Shown here piece by piece: positions 15,012 through 23,348 of a stretch of DNA of 64,000 nt. Location of the stretch: the NCBI RefSeq assembly GCF_016860545.1, contig NZ_BNEB01000005.1, positions 124,001-188,000 on the forward strand, written 5' to 3'. The DNA is from Streptomyces asoensis (GTDB lineage: Bacteria > Actinomycetota > Actinomycetes > Streptomycetales > Streptomycetaceae). Every line of letters starts with the position of its first letter. Positions within the stretch are counted from its first letter, which is position 1. The notes below the pieces were generated by a model, which was not told where the DNA came from, made no database searches, and worked only from the letters and a program-made list of their open reading frames with translations. The translations under genes and the position numbers were made by a program.

Positions 15012-16166
15012 TCAGGGCGTGTGGGGGTGCCGGACGATGCGGTCGACGATGGCCGCGGCCCGGTCCGGGTGCTCCTCGAACCAGCCGCCGAGCTGCTCCC
15101 GGACGGCCTCGGCCACGCAGACGCGCACCTCGGCGCCGCCGAGCAGCCCCCGCACGGCACCGAGGAATTCGGGCTGCTCCAGCTTCACCGACACGATCGC
15201 GGTGAGTCCCTCGCCGATCCGCTCGGCGCCGGGGCCGGCCTCCCGCGCCGTCAGCAGGCCGCGGCCGCGCGCCCAGTCGGTGACCGCGCCCGCCACCCCG
15301 TCGCGGAAGCCGTCGAGGTGTGTCCCGCCCTCGCGGGTGAACAGGCTGTTGGCGAAGCCGCGCAGCCGCTCCCCGGCCGGACCGTGCCACGTGAGGGCGG
15401 CTTCCAGGGTGCCCGCCATCCGCGGGATCTCCCGCTCGAAGGCGATCACCTCCGGATCGACGCCCGCCCCCGTCTCGGCGGCGAGGGCGGCCACGAAGTC
15501 GCTCACCCCGCCCGGGAACCGGAACCGCACCTTGCGCGGCCCGCCCGCCGGGCGTTCGTCCGTCAGCGACATCTCCAGCCCCCGGTTGAGGAAGGCGACC
15601 TGCCGGAACCGCTCCGCGAGCACGACGAAGGAGTACCGCGTCGTCTCGAAGATCCCGGTGTCCGGCCAGAAGGAGACCGTGGTCCCGCTCCCGGTCGCGG
15701 GGCCCGCGGCGGCCGGCGGGTCCGCAGCGACGCCGCGGACGTACTCCTGTACGTGGCGGACTCCCCCGTACCGTGCCTCGGCCGTCAGCCGGCCGGACAG
15801 GGCGTTGGCGACGAAAAGCCCCGAGTCGAAGTGCCCCAGGAACGCGATGTGCGGGCCGCGCTCCGGTCCGGTTCCGGCGCGCAGGCTCGTCAACTGCGCT
15901 TCGAGACCGGGAGCCGCGCCGTCCCCGGTGTCCTCGAAGGGGACCCCCGCCGCGTCGTCCGTGACGCGTACCCCGCCGTCGGCGGTGAGCGTGACGTCGA
16001 CCCGGCCGCCGCCCCCGGCCAGGACCTCGTTCACCGCCCGGCCGGTGACGTCGAGAACCAGCTGGTGCAGGCCGCGTTCACCGGTCGAACCCACCCACAT
16101 CCCAGGACGCCTGCGAACGGCCGCCAGGCCCTCCAGCACTTCGATGTCGGCAGCGTCGTACAGCAT
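15012..16166 (-). CDS. GyrB-like GHKL/transducer protein with degenerate active site
   Basis: 384 residues that align with the ATPase and transducer parts of DNA gyrase B: EVLEGLAAVRRRPGMWVGST at the start, NRGLEMSLTDERP, EGGTHLDGFRDGVAGAV and EGLTAIVSVKLEQPEF later. It ends there, without the TOPRIM and tail regions. Key residues are changed: the EVVDNSIDE helix is LVLDVTGRAVNE (catalytic Glu to Asp39, Mg-binding Asn to Arg43), the GLHGVG loop is GHFDSG, and the QTKTKLG lysine loop is AVRGLLG. It probably cannot hydrolyse ATP normally. It may be a gyrase-interacting or decoy protein. The ATG at 16166 follows AGGGGAGAAGG. Confidence 0.8.
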   Translation of the reverse strand: MLYDAADIEVLEGLAAVRRRPGMWVGSTGERGLHQLVLDVTGRAVNEVLAGGGGRVDVTLTADGGVRVTDDAAGVPFEDTGDGAAPGLEAQLTSLRAGTGPERGPHIAFLGHFDSGLFVANALSGRLTAEARYGGVRHVQEYVRGVAADPPAAAGPATGSGTTVSFWPDTGIFETTRYSFVVLAERFRQVAFLNRGLEMSLTDERPAGGPRKVRFRFPGGVSDFVAALAAETGAGVDPEVIAFEREIPRMAGTLEAALTWHGPAGERLRGFANSLFTREGGTHLDGFRDGVAGAVTDWARGRGLLTAREAGPGAERIGEGLTAIVSVKLEQPEFLGAVRGLLGGAEVRVCVAEAVREQLGGWFEEHPDRAAAIVDRIVRHPHTP

Positions 16167-16559
16167 GCCTTCTCCCCTCACGAAAGCCCCTCCCTCACGT
16201 GTCCGGCAGTGCTCCACACCCTAGGAGAAATTCAGGAAAACACCAGGTCAGGGCTCTTTTGGCTCGGGCTCAGACGGGCGGGTCGCGGCCTGCGCGGCGG
16301 CCGTCGGGCCGGGGAGCCGGGACCCGCTCCGCAGGGCGTCCGGGGCCCCGTGCAGGCCCCGTGCGACCGCACTGCGAGCACTCCCCGGGCCACTGATTCC
16401 ACGAACCCGGGAGGCCCGTCCCGATCCGCCGCGCGCCACCCCATTGGGCGTCTGCGGTTCGCCGTCCCGTCACGAGGCACCGAGCATGAGGGAGTGCGAA
16501 CGAACCCGACGCAGACCGACAGTCCCGCGCCTCGTACCGGAGGAGGAAGCGAGCCCCTC
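16167..16559. other. Divergent intergenic region
   Basis: 393 bases between the GyrB-like gene (reverse) and a lipoprotein gene (forward). Bases 16222-16262 are relatively AT-rich for this genome (GAGAAATTCAGGAAAACACC and a TTTT run) and probably hold the reverse-strand promoter. The rest is GC-rich with no open frame I can assign. A good ribosome site (GGAGGAGGAAGC) closes the region before the start at 16560. Confidence 0.4.
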
Positions 16560-17189
16560 ATGAGCAGCCGCGTGTCCCCGGGCCGCAGCGGACCACGGCA
16601 GGCCGCCGCCCTGCTGGCCACCATCGTGTGCGGCTGCGTGCTGGTCGCGTGCGACTCGGGCGGCGGCGACGGCAGCGGCTCCGCGTCGGTCACGCCGAGA
16701 CCGACCCCGCCCGCGGTGTCGGACTTCACCGGGTCACCGCCCTCCGCCGTGGCCTCGGCCGCGTCGTCGATCATCGGATCGGCGAAGTCCCGGGCGTCCT
16801 CGGCGGCGGCCTCCGTCTCCGCGCGGGCCTCCGAGTTCGCCGCGTCGGTCTCCGCCGACACGGTCCGCGCCGCCGCGACCGCCCAGAAGGAACTGAAGGG
16901 CGTGAAGGGCAGCGGCAACGCGACGGCCGATGTCGGTATGACGGGTCTGCCCACCGCGGAGACCGGCGGACTGCGTGCCGTGGTGGTCACCATCACCAAC
17001 AACACGGACGCGAAGGCCTCGTACGCCGTGCAGGTCGACTTCAAGGACCCCGACGGGAAGGTCGTGGAGACCCGGTACATCGGGAAGGAGGACCTCGCGC
17101 CGGGACAACGCGTACAGCCCATCGTGGTCAGCAGGCAGCCCCCGCAGCCCCGGCTCACTCCGGTCCTGGCCAAGGCCCAACGCTACTGA
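16560..17189 (+). CDS. Putative lipoprotein with FxLYD-like beta domain
   Basis: 209 residues. A twin-basic N-terminus and hydrophobic stretch lead to VLVAC with Cys31 as the lipid-modified residue. Residues 35-115 are low-complexity Ala/Ser with helical propensity (VASAASSIIGSAKSRASSAA), likely an extended or coiled spacer. Residues 125-205 form a beta-rich domain with the pattern LRAVVVTITNNTDAKASYAV and VDFKDPDGKVVET, as in FxLYD-type extracellular domains of unknown function. The start is supported by GGAGGAGGAAGC. No function is known. Confidence 0.78.
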   Translation: MSSRVSPGRSGPRQAAALLATIVCGCVLVACDSGGGDGSGSASVTPRPTPPAVSDFTGSPPSAVASAASSIIGSAKSRASSAAASVSARASEFAASVSADTVRAAATAQKELKGVKGSGNATADVGMTGLPTAETGGLRAVVVTITNNTDAKASYAVQVDFKDPDGKVVETRYIGKEDLAPGQRVQPIVVSRQPPQPRLTPVLAKAQRY

Positions 17190-17364
17190 GGACCCGCATC
17201 GACGGAACCGGCCCCGCCGGTCCTGGCGTCCCCGGTCCCGGCGACCGGGGACGGAGAAGGCCCGCTGACGCGTGATCGAAGACTCGCTGGTGTACCCGAT
17301 CGCCCAACTCGTACTGTGTATCCGCTCGTCAACGGAACCGGTACCGAAGCAGGCAGGGCAACTC

Positions 17365-18039
17365 ATGCGAAGTGCAGGCAAGTTCTCCGTACCGGCCGTC
17401 GCCGCGGCGGTGCTCCTCACGGTGTCGGGGTGCTCGAAGGACGAACCCGCGGCGCAGCAGGCCTCCCCGTCCGGACTCGCCCACTACACGGCTGCCCCGG
17501 GCACGGCCGCTGCGACGCCGAGTCCGACGAAGACCTCGCCCGCGCCGTGCGTGAAGACCCGTGGCATGAGCGTCGCGCAGCTCACCGACTACCTCAAGGA
17601 ACTGCGCAGCGGCAGCGGCGAGTACAAGTCCAAGGGCCTGACCCTGGACTCCTCCGGCCTCAACTTCACCCCGGAGGCGATCCGCAGACCGTGCGAGGCC
17701 GTCACGGTGAAGCTCGCCCGCTACTGGGTCGACATCAAGAAGACGAGGGAGGGCACCGCGGTCACCCCCGATCGCTACGAGTACGACTACTCGCTGATCG
17801 GCTTCACCTCGTACAAGGCCGGCCCGCAGGACGGCCGGGTTCCCGACAGCGCGCCGCCGAGCGGCAACGGCTGCCAGGGCACGATCTCGGTGGCCTACCT
17901 CGGCGAGGACGTTCCGCTGAGCGCCCTGCCGAGCAACCTGGAGCTCAACGGGACGACAGCTCCCGTCCCCGTCGACGTGGACGGGGACGGGGTCCTGTCG
18001 GCGATCTACGTGTCGCCCGTGGACGTGGAGTCCTGCTGA
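17365..18039 (+). CDS. Putative lipoprotein of unknown function
   Basis: 224 residues with a lipoprotein signal ending in LLTVSGC (Cys23), then a Pro/Thr/Ala-rich spacer to about residue 60. The mature part has several cysteines (APCVKTRG, RRPCEAV, GNGCQG, ESC at the end), suggesting disulfides in an extracellular domain. The segment YEYDYSLIGFTSY and the final VDVDGDGVLSAIYV look like a beta-sandwich edge and a possible Ca-binding loop. The ATG at 17365 is preferred to 17272 because the signal peptide begins there. I do not recognise the family. Confidence 0.72.
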   Translation: MRSAGKFSVPAVAAAVLLTVSGCSKDEPAAQQASPSGLAHYTAAPGTAAATPSPTKTSPAPCVKTRGMSVAQLTDYLKELRSGSGEYKSKGLTLDSSGLNFTPEAIRRPCEAVTVKLARYWVDIKKTREGTAVTPDRYEYDYSLIGFTSYKAGPQDGRVPDSAPPSGNGCQGTISVAYLGEDVPLSALPSNLELNGTTAPVPVDVDGDGVLSAIYVSPVDVESC

Positions 18040-18121
18040 CGACCGCCCTCGGCGCAAGGCGGCGCCGGTGAGCATGAGTTGCGGCCCGGGCTCCTGAGCC
18101 GGCCCCCGTGCGGCGGGCGGG

Positions 18122-19552
18122 TCAGGAGGCCGGGACCTCGTCCACGAAGGCCGTGCCCGCGCCCCGGTACGCGGCGACCCTCGCGGTGACCTGGGCCGGG
18201 GTGAGCACCTGGTCCTTGACGTGCAGGACGTAGTCGACCTGCTGGTCGTAGGCGCGCGCGGTGGTGGACGTCCGGCCCGCGAGGTCGATCAGCCACTGGT
18301 TGAAGTTGATCGACATCGGGCGCTCGGGCAGGTACCGGGCGTCGTGGGTGCCGAAGAGCTGCCCGTCGATGTAGTAGGTGATGGCGCTGTTGTCGATCGT
18401 CACCACCAGGTCGTGCCAGCCCGCGTAGCTCTGCCGCGCCTCGGTGTGCTGGTTGACGGCCTGCCAGGGATCGGGGTCGTAGGTCTCCCAGGACGTCGTG
18501 TAGAGGATGTTCGACGGCTCGCCCCAGCCGCCGTTGGGGAGGTACTCGAAGTCGTACTCGGCGTAGTCGTCGGCCATGGGCGCCTTGAGGTCGTTGATGG
18601 TGAAGAACGTCTGCACCAGGTGGTCCCCGTCGGGGCCCGACCTCGGGGCGTCGGAGAACTTGACCCGCGCCGCGTAGGTCCCGTTCCTGAACTTCGTGGC
18701 CTGCGTGAGGATCTCGGTCTGCCGGGTGGAGTCGGAGGTGCCCGCGGTGGAGGTCTCGAGGTTCATCACCGAGTTGCCGCCCGAGGCGGTGAAGGTCACC
18801 TTCGAGGGGTCCCAGGTGGCGCCGGGCACGCCCGGGCCGCCGGAGTCGGAGCGGATGTTCCAGCCGTGCGCGGCGATCGCCGGGTCGGTGTGGGAGGTGT
18901 ACGAGAAGTCGTCGAACAGGGTCTGTCCCCCGCCGGGCGGATCCGTCGGGTCGGTCGGGTCCGTGGGGTCGTCGCCCGCGGGGGCCGTGCCCCAGACCGT
19001 GGCGCCGGACAGCTGGGCGGTGACCTTGTTCCAGTCGGCGTAGGAGGTCTGGCCGCCGTTGAAGGAGTAGTCGTCGCTCTGCCGCAGCGTCTGCCAGTTC
19101 GCCTGGTAGAAGCGCAGTTGCATGTCCCCGGTGTCGGTGCCCGGCGTCAGGGTGCCCGCGGCCGGGGTGAAGCCGATCTCCAGATAGCGGTCGGCGGTGG
19201 CGGTGGGGTGGGCGAGCGTGCCGAAGGTGCCGGTGATCCCGGCACAGCCGCGCACCGCCCAGGAACAGGCGAAGCGGTAGCCGGCGGACGCCGAGTCCGC
19301 CTTGAAGTAGTAGCGCACCTTGACCTGGTTCAGCTGGACGGTCGAGGAGCCGGTGTTACGCACCTTGAGCCACGGCTCGGACTGGTCGGCGGTGGCCCCG
19401 GTGGCGCTGGTGCGGTACTGGACGGCGACGGAGCCCGCGGCGGCGGACGCCTGGGCGGGCAGGGCGGGCAGGGCGGTCAGGACGGCGCTGCCCAGCAGGG
19501 CGGAGAACGCCAGGGCCGGCCGGCCGCGGCCGGGTGTGAGGCGGATCGTCAT
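18122..19552 (-). CDS. Secreted protein with CBM3 and GH16-like domains
   Basis: 476 residues. A Sec signal peptide (1-37, ending ALPAQASA) is followed by a family 3 carbohydrate-binding module (about 40-185; SVAVQYRTS, WLKVRNTGSSTVQLNQVKVRYYF-type pattern), a DPTDPTDPTDPP linker (near 205) and a GH16-like jelly roll (215-476; FDDFSYTSHTDPAIAAHGW). The GH16 acid cluster E-x-D-x-E is present as EYDFEYL. It should bind a crystalline polysaccharide and cut or bind a beta-glucan-like substrate outside the cell. It is the last gene of the das-like operon, 79 bases after the hexosaminidase gene. Confidence 0.85.
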   Translation of the reverse strand: MTIRLTPGRGRPALAFSALLGSAVLTALPALPAQASAAAGSVAVQYRTSATGATADQSEPWLKVRNTGSSTVQLNQVKVRYYFKADSASAGYRFACSWAVRGCAGITGTFGTLAHPTATADRYLEIGFTPAAGTLTPGTDTGDMQLRFYQANWQTLRQSDDYSFNGGQTSYADWNKVTAQLSGATVWGTAPAGDDPTDPTDPTDPPGGGQTLFDDFSYTSHTDPAIAAHGWNIRSDSGGPGVPGATWDPSKVTFTASGGNSVMNLETSTAGTSDSTRQTEILTQATKFRNGTYAARVKFSDAPRSGPDGDHLVQTFFTINDLKAPMADDYAEYDFEYLPNGGWGEPSNILYTTSWETYDPDPWQAVNQHTEARQSYAGWHDLVVTIDNSAITYYIDGQLFGTHDARYLPERPMSINFNQWLIDLAGRTSTTARAYDQQVDYVLHVKDQVLTPAQVTARVAAYRGAGTAFVDEVPAS

Positions 19553-19631
19553 GGTGATTCCTTCCGGCGGGCTCCCGCGGGCGCGGGAGGTGGGGAGTGT
19601 GCGGGTGGGGAAAGGAGGGGGCCCGCGGCGT

Positions 19632-21218
19632 TCAGGCGCTGCGCGGGTGCATCGTCCGGGGGCCTGCGGGGGTGCCGGGGCGGGTGGTGTGCGGGGCGTG
19701 GGGCACGCCGAGGGCGTCCAGGCGTTCGCGGTGTCCGGCCAGACGGCGGCTGAAGGCCTCCCAGTCGGCGGTGCCGTCCCAGACCCGTTCGGCGAGCGCG
19801 CACAGCCGCGGGTAGGTGAGGTACTCGATGTGCTCGGCGGTGTCGACGAACTCGGTCCACAGCTGGCCCTGCGCGCCGAGGATCCGTGCGGCGGACGCGT
19901 CCTCCTCGGGTGGCGCGAGGTCGAGGCCGTACACCGTCCGCAGATCCACGACGAGTCCGGGCTGGCCGGGGGGTTCGAGGGGGCCGTGGCGCTGGGGGTA
20001 GTCGAAGTAGGTGGTGCGGTGATCGGCGTGCACCACCTCGTGGCCGCGGCGGGCGGCGGCCCAGGCGTGGGCCGGGTCGCGCCAGATCGTCACGACGCAC
20101 TCGCGGGGCAGCAACACGCCGTTCTCGGCCCAGGCCACGGGACGGCGGCCCGCCCGGACGACGTGCTCGGTCAAACGGGTGAGGAACCAGCCGTGCAGGG
20201 CATGGGGCCCGGGCAGGCCCTCGCGGACGGCCCGGGCGCGGGCCGCCGGGGAGTGTTCCCACTCGGTGACGGGGCACTCGTCGCCGCCGAGGTGGACGTA
20301 CGGCGAGGGGAAGACGTCCATCACTTCGTCGAGGACCGTGCGGAAGAAGTCCAGGACGTGGTCCTCGACGCCGAGCACGTTCTCGCAGACGCCCCAGCGC
20401 GTCCACACGTCCAGGCGGCGGTCCGGGTCCGTGCCGAGTTCGGGGTGGGCGGCGAGCGCGGCGCGGACATGGCCCGGCGCCTCGGTCTCCGGCACCACCG
20501 TGATGCCGCGTTCGGCCGCGTACCCGACCAGCCGGGTCAGCTCGGCCCGGGTGTACCAGCCGCCGTGCGGGCGCCCGTCGAAGCGGTCGCCGCCCGCCGG
20601 TCCGATCTGGGACTGCGTCCGCCGTCCGCCGACCTCGGTGAGCCGCGGGTAGGCGGCGACCGGCATCCGCCAGCCCTGATCGTCCGTCAGGTGCAGATGG
20701 AGCACGTTGAGTTTGTGCAGCGCCATCAGGTCGACGTACCGCAGGAGGTAGGACAGCGGCTGGAAGTGCCGGGCGACGTCGAGCATGCTGCCCCGCCAGC
20801 GGTGCCGGGGCACATCGGTGATCTCCACGGCGGGCAGTTCCCACACCCTGCCGCGCACCGGCAGCGCGGACAGCGCTTCGTACGGCAGGAGTTGGCGCAC
20901 CGTCTGCACGGCGTTGAGCAGGCCGGCCGGGCGGGCGGCCCGCAGCAGGACACCCTGCGGGCTGACGGTCAGGCCGTAGCCCTCGTCGCCGAGTCCGCTC
21001 AGCGCGCTGTCCACGGCCAGGACGACCGTGCCGTCGGCGGCGGCGGGCAGGGGCAGTCCGGTGGCGGGGGCGAGGAGGGCGCGCAGCAGGTGGGCCGCCG
21101 GTTCGGCCCCGGGCGCGACGCGCAGCGCGGTGCCTGCGTCGAGCCGGAAACGGCCGGAGCGTACGACGAGTCGGCGGGGGTGGGGAACGAGGGCGAGTTC
21201 GGGGGGCGGCAGGTCCAC
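19632..21218 (-). CDS. Beta-N-acetylhexosaminidase (GH20), apparently cytoplasmic
   Basis: 528 residues: a GH20b-type beta domain (1-130) and a TIM barrel (135-500). The catalytic Asp-Glu pair is in VHLGGDECP (D313-E314), and RGSMLDVARHF and HLHLTDDQGWR are standard active-site strands. It releases terminal GlcNAc or GalNAc from oligosaccharides. There is no signal peptide (MDLPPPELALVPHPRR), so it should act on sugars after import by the neighbouring ABC transporter, 53 bases upstream, as DasD-type enzymes are thought to do for chitobiose. Confidence 0.93.
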   Translation of the reverse strand: MDLPPPELALVPHPRRLVVRSGRFRLDAGTALRVAPGAEPAAHLLRALLAPATGLPLPAAADGTVVLAVDSALSGLGDEGYGLTVSPQGVLLRAARPAGLLNAVQTVRQLLPYEALSALPVRGRVWELPAVEITDVPRHRWRGSMLDVARHFQPLSYLLRYVDLMALHKLNVLHLHLTDDQGWRMPVAAYPRLTEVGGRRTQSQIGPAGGDRFDGRPHGGWYTRAELTRLVGYAAERGITVVPETEAPGHVRAALAAHPELGTDPDRRLDVWTRWGVCENVLGVEDHVLDFFRTVLDEVMDVFPSPYVHLGGDECPVTEWEHSPAARARAVREGLPGPHALHGWFLTRLTEHVVRAGRRPVAWAENGVLLPRECVVTIWRDPAHAWAAARRGHEVVHADHRTTYFDYPQRHGPLEPPGQPGLVVDLRTVYGLDLAPPEEDASAARILGAQGQLWTEFVDTAEHIEYLTYPRLCALAERVWDGTADWEAFSRRLAGHRERLDALGVPHAPHTTRPGTPAGPRTMHPRSA

Positions 21219-21270
21219 GGGACGACTCCGTCGGTCGGAGGGCTCGGCGGGAGGAAGGGACGTGCGCGGT

Positions 21271-22158
21271 TCAGCCCTTGACTCCTCCTGAGGCCAGGCC
21301 GGCGGTCACATGGCGCTGGAGCGCCAGGAAGATGATCAGCGCGGGCAGGGCGAAGAGCGTGGAGGCGGCCATGGTGGCTCCCCAGTCGGTGCCGAACGTC
21401 GACTGGAACGAGGAGAGCCAGACCGGCAGCGTGCGGCTGTCCTGCTGCTTGATGATGAGGAAGTTGGCGTAGGTGAACTCGTTCCAGGCCGTGATGAAGC
21501 CGAACAGCGAGGTGGCCATCAGGCCGGGCGCCAGCAGGGGCAGGGCGACCTTGCGGAAGGCCGCGGCGCGGGTGCAGCCGTCGACCTGCGCGGCCTCTTC
21601 CAGTTCGGGCGGGATGCCCGCGATGAAGCCGCGCAGCACGACCACGGTGAACGGCAGGGTGATCATGAAGTAGACGAGGGTCAGCGTCGGCAGCCGGTCC
21701 AGCATGCCGGTGTCGCGGGAGATGATGTAGACCGGGATGATCAGCGACTCCCAGGGCGCCATCTGCGCGATGAACACCGCGAGCATGAACTGGCGTCGCC
21801 CGCGCCACCGCATCCGGGCCACGGCGTAGGCGGCGCCGAGCGCCACCACCAGGGCGAGCAGCACGGCACCGAGGGTGACGAGGACGCTGTTGCGCCAGAA
21901 GAGGCCGAAGCCGTCCGCGTCCACGGCGGTGCGGAAGTGCTCCAGCGTCCAGCGTCGCGGCACGAGTCGGGGGTGGTAGGTCTGGATGTCCGGTGACGGC
22001 TTGAACGCGGTCGACACCATCCAGTACACGGGGAAGAGGCAGATGGCCACGGTGAGGGTGGCGGCCAGGTGCAGGGGCAGCCGGCGCAGGGTGCGGCGGG
22101 CCGGGTGGTGTTCCGTCGGGTGGACGGTGGCGGGGCCGGCCGGGTGCGTGGCGGTCAC
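21271..22158 (-). CDS. Sugar ABC transporter permease (MalG type)
   Basis: 295 residues with six hydrophobic helices and the EAA loop ELEEAAQVDGCTRAAAFRKVALPLLAPG that docks the shared ATPase. No ATPase gene is present in the cluster, which is usual for Streptomyces sugar importers that rely on MsiK encoded elsewhere. The GTG start at 22158 overlaps the upstream permease stop (GTGA), so the two permeases are translationally coupled. Confidence 0.93.
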   Translation of the reverse strand: MTATHPAGPATVHPTEHHPARRTLRRLPLHLAATLTVAICLFPVYWMVSTAFKPSPDIQTYHPRLVPRRWTLEHFRTAVDADGFGLFWRNSVLVTLGAVLLALVVALGAAYAVARMRWRGRRQFMLAVFIAQMAPWESLIIPVYIISRDTGMLDRLPTLTLVYFMITLPFTVVVLRGFIAGIPPELEEAAQVDGCTRAAAFRKVALPLLAPGLMATSLFGFITAWNEFTYANFLIIKQQDSRTLPVWLSSFQSTFGTDWGATMAASTLFALPALIIFLALQRHVTAGLASGGVKG

Positions 22159-23147
22159 AGGTGCTCGCCCTCCTGACGGAACAGCTGGCGGAAGTAGAGG
22201 ACGAGGACGCCGCTCATCAGCAGGACGGTGATCATGGAGGCGGCGGATCCCAGGTCGTAGCGCTGGCCGGCGAGCGCGGTCTGCACGGCGTACACGGGGA
22301 GGATGGTGGTGGCGCCGCCCGGTCCGCCGCGGGTCATCACCCAGATCTGCACGAACGCCTTGAAGGTCCAGATCACTTCGAGCGAGAGGACCAGCATGAA
22401 GATCGGCCGGATCAGCGGGAACGTCACCGAGCGGAAGATCCGTACGGGTCCCGCGCCGTCCATACGGGCCGACTCGTACAGTTCGGCGGGGACGGTGACC
22501 AGGGCCGAGTAGAGGGTGACGGCGGCGAACGGCACGGACTGCCAGACGATCAGGACGACCACGATGGTGAACGCGGTGCCGCCGTGGGCGAACCAGGGGT
22601 AGCTCTCGAAGGAGGAGAGCCCGAGGCCGGTGAGCGTCTCGTTGACGATCCCGAACTCGGAGTGGAACAGCCACTGGAAGACGGTGGTCGCGGCCACCAC
22701 CGGCACCGCCCAGACCAGCACCAGTGAGCTGAGCACGAGGGTGCGCACGATCCGGCCGAGCCGCTCCACCATGAGGGAGACCAGGGTGGACAGCGCCATG
22801 ATGACGACGACGTCGACCGCCATGAACAGGAAGGTGCGGCGCACCACTTCCCAGAACTGCGGGTCGGACAGCAGGGTGCGGTAGTTGCGCAGGCCGACGA
22901 ACTCGGCGTCCCCGACGATCAGTTGCCGCAGCCGGAAGTCCTGGAAGGAGATCAGGACGGCCCGCACCAGCGGATAGACCAGGAGGTACAGCATGCCCAG
23001 GACGGCCGGGGCGATCAGCAGGTAGGGCCAGGGTCCGGCGCGACCGGGGTCGCGCCGCGGGGGCCGGCGGGAGGGGGCTTGGACCATGCGCCGGGCCGGA
23101 CTGCGGCCGGCGGAGCCCGGCAGGCTCCGCTCACGGACGGTCGACAC
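22155..23147 (-). CDS. Sugar ABC transporter permease (MalF type)
   Basis: 330 residues with a basic cytoplasmic N-terminus and six helices (YLLIAPAVLGMLYLLVYPLV is the first). The EAA loop is ELYESARMDGAGPVRIFRSVTFPLIRP. It pairs with the MalG-type permease. The start is GTG at 23147 with a strong AGGAGG ribosome site. It is separated from the binding-protein gene by 201 bases containing a 24-base tandem repeat. Confidence 0.92.
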   Translation of the reverse strand: MSTVRERSLPGSAGRSPARRMVQAPSRRPPRRDPGRAGPWPYLLIAPAVLGMLYLLVYPLVRAVLISFQDFRLRQLIVGDAEFVGLRNYRTLLSDPQFWEVVRRTFLFMAVDVVVIMALSTLVSLMVERLGRIVRTLVLSSLVLVWAVPVVAATTVFQWLFHSEFGIVNETLTGLGLSSFESYPWFAHGGTAFTIVVVLIVWQSVPFAAVTLYSALVTVPAELYESARMDGAGPVRIFRSVTFPLIRPIFMLVLSLEVIWTFKAFVQIWVMTRGGPGGATTILPVYAVQTALAGQRYDLGSAASMITVLLMSGVLVLYFRQLFRQEGEHL

Positions 23148-23174
23148 GGCGCCTCCTGTTCTTTCGGGGTTTCG

Positions 23175-23237
23175 TCGGACGATTCGGATGATCGGGGCTC
23201 GGACGATTCGGACGATCGGGGCTCGGACGATCGGGAC
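23175..23237. repeat. 24-base tandem repeat between binding-protein and permease genes
   Basis: The unit TCGGACGATTCGGA-Y-GATCGGGGC occurs at 23175-23198 and 23199-23222 with one difference, and a third, shortened copy starts at 23223. Within each unit the shorter element CGGA(C/T)GAT is itself repeated. It lies in the transcribed spacer between the first and second genes of the operon. Confidence 0.8.
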
Positions 23238-23348
23238 GGGGAGGGACCTCGGTGTCCCGGCCGGGCCCGGGCCGGACGGTGGGCGCCGAGGCCGGAGCCG
23301 GAGCCGGGTCGGGATGCGCGAGGCCAGGAGCCGCGCTCGAGGGCCTGG

